From NCBI GenBank assembly GCA_964428935.1, contig CAYSAG010000114.1:1-14636 (forward strand): 14,636 nucleotides of DNA, written 5' to 3'. This document shows, in pieces, positions 14,380 to 14,636 of the stretch. Position 1 is the first letter of the stretch. Each line of letters begins with the position of its first letter. Position numbers and translations under genes: made by a program. The notes beneath the pieces are model-generated. The model was not told where the DNA came from. It did not search any database and saw only the letters and a program-made list of their open reading frames with translations. This stretch comes from JAADHY01 sp964428935. GTDB taxonomy: Bacteria; Planctomycetota; Planctomycetia; Planctomycetales; Planctomycetaceae.

Positions 14380-14636
14380 GGGCTTTGGCCTGTTTTGCGT
14401 CGCTGTTCGGTTCTGAAAGGCCTGGTGCGCCTGGACGGCCGACCGCCTCGGGCCGAAGCGACCCGTCGGACCAGTGAGTCATTGTCCGCTGGAGCCAGCA
14501 CCTCCGTCAATTGGCGGAGCGACGTGATTCGCCCCTCGAGCCGTTCGGACCTGCCGTGACCTCCAATTTGCTGGGGCCGTCGGCGGCTCTCGCCGACCTC
14601 CTCCTCGGCTCGCCTGTCGCCTACACGACGCCGTGG
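14380..14636. other. Right-edge non-coding region with several inverted repeats
   Basis: This 257-base stretch contains no coding region that I can support. It must hold the promoter of the minus-strand hypothetical gene, but no clear -35/-10 pair is visible. Inverted repeats are dense: GCTGGAGCCAGC (14488-14499), CTCCGTC/GGCGGAG around AATT with one G-T pair (14502-14519), and a perfect 7-bp stem GTCGGCG/CGCCGAC around GCTCT (14579-14597). The last could be the end of a gene lying beyond the right edge. Confidence 0.45.

Noticed and set aside
1..14636. Search for tRNA, rRNA, CRISPR arrays, transposases, toxin-antitoxin or defence systems
   Set aside because: No cloverleaf, spaced direct repeats, transposase motif or paired small genes were seen. 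The helicase has no nuclease or partner gene that would suggest a defence role, and the methyltransferase lacks DNA-methylase motifs.

Overview
This is a GC-rich window (roughly 60-65% GC by eye) with eight protein-coding genes and no rRNA, tRNA, CRISPR array or insertion sequence that I can see. The content suggests a planctomycete (Planctomycetota, perhaps Pirellulales-like): an exported formylglycine sulfatase, a short bacterial neutral ceramidase-like protein, a DUF4838 protein, exported TIM-barrel hydrolases, and a 293-residue cytoplasmic protein of a type I associate with that phylum. This assignment is inference from gene families, not from a marker gene.

Layout. (1) On the minus strand, 3363 down to 156: an exported sulfatase (1768-3363), then a neutral/alkaline ceramidase-like protein (156-1559). 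Tandem hairpins lie downstream at the left edge. (2) 3364-3733 is a divergent intergenic region. (3) On the plus strand: a GH5-like exported glycosidase (3734-4774), and 82 bases later a large exported protein with an N-terminal carbohydrate-binding-like domain and a probable TIM-barrel glycosidase domain that I cannot place in a family (4857-7409). (4) Still on the plus strand: a UvrD/Rep-type helicase (7715-9793), and, after a strongly structured spacer with a G-quadruplex motif, an exported DUF4838 protein (10081-12369). (5) A convergent gap (12370-12542) with two hairpins. (6) On the minus strand: a conserved hypothetical gene (13498-14379), then a class I SAM-dependent methyltransferase (12543-13322). 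The last 257 bases hold no gene but several inverted repeats.

How the genes work together. Five of the eight products carry export signals and are predicted hydrolases acting on sulfated sugars, glycans or lipid amides. The simplest reading is a carbohydrate and glycoconjugate degradation locus. The helicase, methyltransferase and hypothetical gene look like ordinary cellular genes next to it. No transporter, sulfatase maturase or regulator is visible, so this would be only part of a pathway.

Window-wide patterns that gene calls do not explain: GATC occurs only twice, and isoleucine is encoded overwhelmingly by ATT although other C/T-ending codon choices favour C. I found no clear evidence of a wholly new multi-gene system. 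The best leads are the unassigned carbohydrate-binding/glycosidase protein, the GATC/ATC depletion, and the long stem plus G-quadruplex after the helicase gene.
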